From Prolixibacteraceae bacterium (GTDB taxonomy: Bacteria > Bacteroidota > Bacteroidia > Bacteroidales > Prolixibacteraceae), in NCBI GenBank assembly GCA_030602265.1, contig JAUWAB010000003.1, positions 1-64,000 on the forward strand: DNA of 64,000 bases, written 5' to 3'. The translations under genes were made by a program, and so were the position numbers. The notes under the pieces are model-generated. The model did not search any database. It was not told the DNA's origin and saw nothing but the letters and a program-made list of their open reading frames with translations. How positions within the stretch are numbered: position 1 is the stretch's first letter; each line of letters opens with the position of its first letter. Positions 60,682-64,000 of the stretch are shown here, piece by piece.

Positions 60682-62106
60682 ATGACCAAAGATATTGTAA
60701 ATTTTCAGTTCGAAAAGAAAACAGGCTCCATCATAAAAGTAATTGGTGTTGGCGGTGGAGGCGGAAATGCGGTAAACCATATGTATAAATTAGGGATCCG
60801 TGATGTGGATTTCGTGATTTGCAATACCGATTCACAGGCATTGGCCAACAGTCCGATACCATCAAAAGTGCATCTGGGGTCATCCCTGACCGAAGGCCGT
60901 GGTGCGGGTAACAAACCTGAAGTAGGCAGGCAGGCTGCCACAGAAAACATTGAAGATGTGCGGAATGCCCTGGAATCCAACACACGGATGGTGTTTATCA
61001 CGGCAGGCATGGGTGGCGGAACCGGTACCGGCGGAGCTCCGGTTATTGCCGGATTGTGCCGGGAACTCGGCTACCTCACCATCGGTATTGTAACCATACC
61101 TTTCCGTAACGAAGGCAAGAGAAGGATCAGCCAGGCCATAGAGGGCATCCAGGAGATGGAACAGTATGTAGACTCATTGCTGGTTATCAACAATGAGCGT
61201 ATCCGGGAAATGTACGGCGACTTCGCCATATCCCAGGCATTTGCCAAGGCCGATGATGTGCTTGCCACGGCAGCAAAGGGGATCGCTGAGATCATTACCG
61301 TGCCTGGCTATATAAACGTCGACTTCGCCGATGTGGAAACGGTCATGCGCGAAAGCGGGGTTGCCGTCATGGGTACCGGTCTTGCCGAAGGGGAAGGCCG
61401 GGCCATCAAAGCAGTCGAACAGGCGCTGAATTCGCCCCTGCTCAACAACAACGACATCAGGGGAGCCCGGAATATCCTGCTCAATGTCACTTCCGGCGAA
61501 ACAGAAGTCACCATGGACGAAATCGGGGCAGTTACCGATTATATACAAACCAAGGCCGGATTTGAGGCAGACCTGATCTGGGGTAACGGCATTGATGAAA
61601 ATCTTGGGAATCAGATATCAGTAACGGTGATTGCCACCGGGTTCAGCACCAGCAGCATCCCCGAAATCCTCAGTGCCAAGAAAACCGACAAACAAAAATT
61701 TGAACTGACAGCTACCTCTCCCGCAAGAAATAATCCTACACCACAGGCACCACCGAAACCCGTGGAAAAGATACCAACACCTGCACCTAATCAGAGAATA
61801 AGTGAAGTAAAAGTCAAGTCGCAGCAACCAGAAAAAGCCGGGTGGGAAACGCTCTACGAAAACAGGAAAAATATTGTTGAAGAACCAGCTCCCAAACAAC
61901 GGGTGGATGTCGACTATGCCCGGATGAGCGAGGATGACGTCGAAAACCTGGAGAGTGTTCCTGCCTACATCCGCAAACAGATGCTGGCCAATCAGCAGGG
62001 CAACCTGAAATCGTCGGAGTATTCCAAATATTCGGTATCGCCCGACCCCAACAAAAAAGTGATCTTCAGGGATAACAATCCCTATCTGCATAAAAATATC
62101 GACTAA
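60682..62106 (+). CDS. ftsZ: FtsZ paralog 2, canonical-looking
   Basis: GVGGGGGNAVNHM; GMGGGTGTGGAPVIAGLC; TIPFRNEGKRRISQA; NVDFADVETVM; CTP-like VENLESVPAYIRKQML. Confidence 0.97.
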   Translation: MTKDIVNFQFEKKTGSIIKVIGVGGGGGNAVNHMYKLGIRDVDFVICNTDSQALANSPIPSKVHLGSSLTEGRGAGNKPEVGRQAATENIEDVRNALESNTRMVFITAGMGGGTGTGGAPVIAGLCRELGYLTIGIVTIPFRNEGKRRISQAIEGIQEMEQYVDSLLVINNERIREMYGDFAISQAFAKADDVLATAAKGIAEIITVPGYINVDFADVETVMRESGVAVMGTGLAEGEGRAIKAVEQALNSPLLNNNDIRGARNILLNVTSGETEVTMDEIGAVTDYIQTKAGFEADLIWGNGIDENLGNQISVTVIATGFSTSSIPEILSAKKTDKQKFELTATSPARNNPTPQAPPKPVEKIPTPAPNQRISEVKVKSQQPEKAGWETLYENRKNIVEEPAPKQRVDVDYARMSEDDVENLESVPAYIRKQMLANQQGNLKSSEYSKYSVSPDPNKKVIFRDNNPYLHKNID

Positions 62107-62118
62107 AAAGATCTGGCT

Positions 62119-62571
62119 ATGACACTGTTTGAACAAATCAATGAGGACATAAAAGCGGCCATGAAGGCCAGGGAAAAGGAGAAACTCGAAGCATTGCGCA
62201 ACCTAAAGAAACTGATGCTGGAAGAACGTGCGGCAAAAGGCGCCGGCACAGAACTTTCTGATTCAGAAAGTTTAAAACTGATTCAGAAACTGGTTAAGCA
62301 AGGTAAAGATTCTGCCGATATTTATACCAGGCAAGACCGGCCGGAGCTGGCTGAACAGGAATTGGCCCAGGTGGCGGCTCTTGAGGTGTACCTTCCCCGG
62401 CAGATGAGTGATGCCGAACTAACTGCCGCCGTTAGGGAAATAGTCGAATCCACGGGGGCAACAAGCGTTAAGGATATGGGCCGGGTTATGGGCATCGCAT
62501 CCAAAACGCTGGCAGGCAAGGCCGACGGCAAGGATATTGCCGCCAAGGTGAAAGAGCTGTTAAACGGCTGA
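62119..62571 (+). CDS. GatB/YqeY domain protein
   Basis: TLFEQINEDIKAAMKAREKEKLEALRNLKKLMLEE; MGRVMGIASKTLAGKADGKDIAAKVKELL. Confidence 0.94.
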   Translation: MTLFEQINEDIKAAMKAREKEKLEALRNLKKLMLEERAAKGAGTELSDSESLKLIQKLVKQGKDSADIYTRQDRPELAEQELAQVAALEVYLPRQMSDAELTAAVREIVESTGATSVKDMGRVMGIASKTLAGKADGKDIAAKVKELLNG

Positions 62572-62572
62572 T

Positions 62573-63736
62573 TCAAGGAAGAAATTCCTTCCAGTCACGA
62601 CCTCCTGTGACCCAGTCCAGATTGAACCGGGCAATCTTGGCACCTTGACCCGATTCATAAAAGAGATATATCAGGCCCTCACTGGCTGTACCATTCCTTC
62701 CGGCGGCCATTGATGAATAAGCAAACGGACCTTCATCGACCAGCCTTTTAACAGGCCAGGTTTTTCCTCCGTCGAAACTGGCCCAAACGGTACCACGAAT
62801 CCTTCTTGATGTGCGATATTCAAATGGGACTGTTTCATCCTCCGTTTCAGCGGGAACATCTATATTACTATATAGCAATATATCGTATCCTTCAAGCGGC
62901 AATCTGACCAGCCCGGCCATTAGTCCGTAATCTGTATGTTGTGCGCCATCAGGCAAATCGTTGCATACCGATAAATTCTCCCAGGTCTCGCCACCATCAA
63001 AACTCCTTGCAATATGCCTTTTCCTGGGATTTAGTCCATCAGTTGACATATGCCGGCGAGAATTGTAGTAAATACTACCATCCTCCAATTCCTCCAAAGC
63101 AGCCTCTCCTGTACCGGTTGCCGGAAATGGAGCACTGGTATTCCAGGTCTTGCCATGGTCATCACTGTATATGGCATTGGTATAATGATCAGCCCAGAAC
63201 TCCCGGTTATTTCCACCTGCATAAAATCTGGAAGGTCGGATCAGTCTGCCCGGATAATGGCCATATCTCAAAGTTATGCCTCTTTCATTCATATGCATTG
63301 AAGGAGTATTGCCCTTCTCGTCAGGATAAATGATGACATTTTCCGAAAGCCAGTTCTTCCCATGATCTTTACTTCGATAAACCATAAGCGGGGATATAGG
63401 ATGACTTTCTTCAATGAAAAAGAGAATATCTCCTGTCGTTTCGTCGACAGTTGTGCCTCCTCCCTGAAAACCAGGACTGGCAACCAGAATTTCCGGTTCC
63501 CAGTTCTGACCTCCGTCATGACTCCTCCTGACTCTCATGTTTTTATTTCCCCAGGTGGCAACTACACACCCATCCATGGCGACAACCACATTAGGGAATC
63601 TTTCATCCTCAAATATCTGCTGAATTTCAATAAATTCTATTCCTCCATCCCAAAAAGGATTAATTGTGGAACAGTTACAGCTTTGAATTACCATAGCGGC
63701 ACCAATCAGAAGTTTTAGCATAGTCATTTGCATCAT
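62573..63736 (-). CDS. Exo-sialidase/BNR-repeat family secreted protein
   Basis: Asp-box motifs SHDGGQNW, SKDHGKNW, SDDHGKTW, SFDGGETW, SFDGGKTW; N-terminal signal with VIQSCNC (start could be internal Met at 63721). Confidence 0.9.
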   Translation of the reverse strand: MMQMTMLKLLIGAAMVIQSCNCSTINPFWDGGIEFIEIQQIFEDERFPNVVVAMDGCVVATWGNKNMRVRRSHDGGQNWEPEILVASPGFQGGGTTVDETTGDILFFIEESHPISPLMVYRSKDHGKNWLSENVIIYPDEKGNTPSMHMNERGITLRYGHYPGRLIRPSRFYAGGNNREFWADHYTNAIYSDDHGKTWNTSAPFPATGTGEAALEELEDGSIYYNSRRHMSTDGLNPRKRHIARSFDGGETWENLSVCNDLPDGAQHTDYGLMAGLVRLPLEGYDILLYSNIDVPAETEDETVPFEYRTSRRIRGTVWASFDGGKTWPVKRLVDEGPFAYSSMAAGRNGTASEGLIYLFYESGQGAKIARFNLDWVTGGRDWKEFLP

Positions 63737-63843
63737 ACCAGGAACTTTTTTAAATTTTTATCAGCTTAAAATAAGACAAATTTCTGTAACAATTACTCAA
63801 AATCCTTACCCCCGGAATAAAATACCTATGACCAAATGACCAT

Positions 63844-63877
63844 AAAAAAAAGAGCTGTACCAATTCTGATACAGCTC
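63844..63877 (-). terminator. Rho-independent terminator for the minus-strand gene ending at 63902
   Basis: GAGCTGTA/TACAGCTC 8-bp stem; followed on the minus strand by a run of T. Confidence 0.85.
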
Positions 63878-63901
63878 CCTTATTCTTAAGTAGATTATGT
63901 C

Positions 63902-64000
63902 CTAGAAAAACTTATTCCTCTTGTCTACAACTTCTACGGCGTCTCTCAGTGCCTGATAAGCCTGAAAAGAAGCCCTGAAGCCCATTGCCTGAAGCATTCT
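63902..64000 (-). CDS. 3' end of a CDS running off the window, product not identified
   Basis: Open frame ...RMLQAMGFRASFQAYQALRDAVEVVDKRNKFF* followed by a strong terminator. Confidence 0.65.
   Translation of the reverse strand, partial: RMLQAMGFRASFQAYQALRDAVEVVDKRNKFF

Noticed and set aside
45681-62106. Absence of murF and ddl from the dcw cluster as an anomaly
   Set aside because: Commonly located elsewhere in Bacteroidota genomes; not remarkable without the rest of the chromosome.
62573-63736. Sialidase as part of a polysaccharide utilisation locus
   Set aside because: No SusC/SusD pair or other glycan genes adjacent in this window; appears isolated, so no PUL is claimed.

Overview
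This 64 kb window is chromosomal DNA from a Bacteroidota (Bacteroidales-like) bacterium. Support for that placement: a type IX secretion C-terminal sorting domain, SprB-type repeats, M56/BlaR1-TonB fusions and the arrangement of the division/cell-wall (dcw) cluster. I see no prophage, CRISPR array, rRNA or confident tRNA. The left 30 kb is accessory and housekeeping mix: two BlaI/BlaR1-like pairs, a tandem pair of exported Gfo/Idh/MocA oxidoreductases, lipB, rlmH, a giant NtrY-like kinase, two rhomboids, mutL, a T9SS adhesin and a two-component system. The middle holds mfd, a U32 peptidase, a VIT1-ferritin fusion, miaB, an amidophosphoribosyltransferase and a likely glycine-lipid (GlsB/GlsA-like) acyltransferase pair. 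From 45.6 to 62.1 kb there is a complete dcw cluster: mraZ-rsmH-ftsL-ftsI-murE-mraY-murD-ftsW-murG-murC-ftsQ-ftsA-ftsZ-ftsZ. The most unusual signal is two adjacent, divergent ftsZ genes. The first lacks the canonical FtsZ C-terminal peptide and ends in an amphipathic, then acidic, tail resembling the membrane-targeting tail of the neighbouring FtsA. Other notable signals are: a five-unit 10-bp repeat array upstream of mraZ (candidate MraZ operator); a 10/11-bp-phased GGTTAAA array upstream of the two-component operon; two different dyad pairs upstream of the two blaI-like genes; a three-copy dispersed palindromic intergenic repeat; and an exact 85-bp duplication within a CTCTGCG-type repeat block. 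All calls are by reading the sequence; no database search was run.
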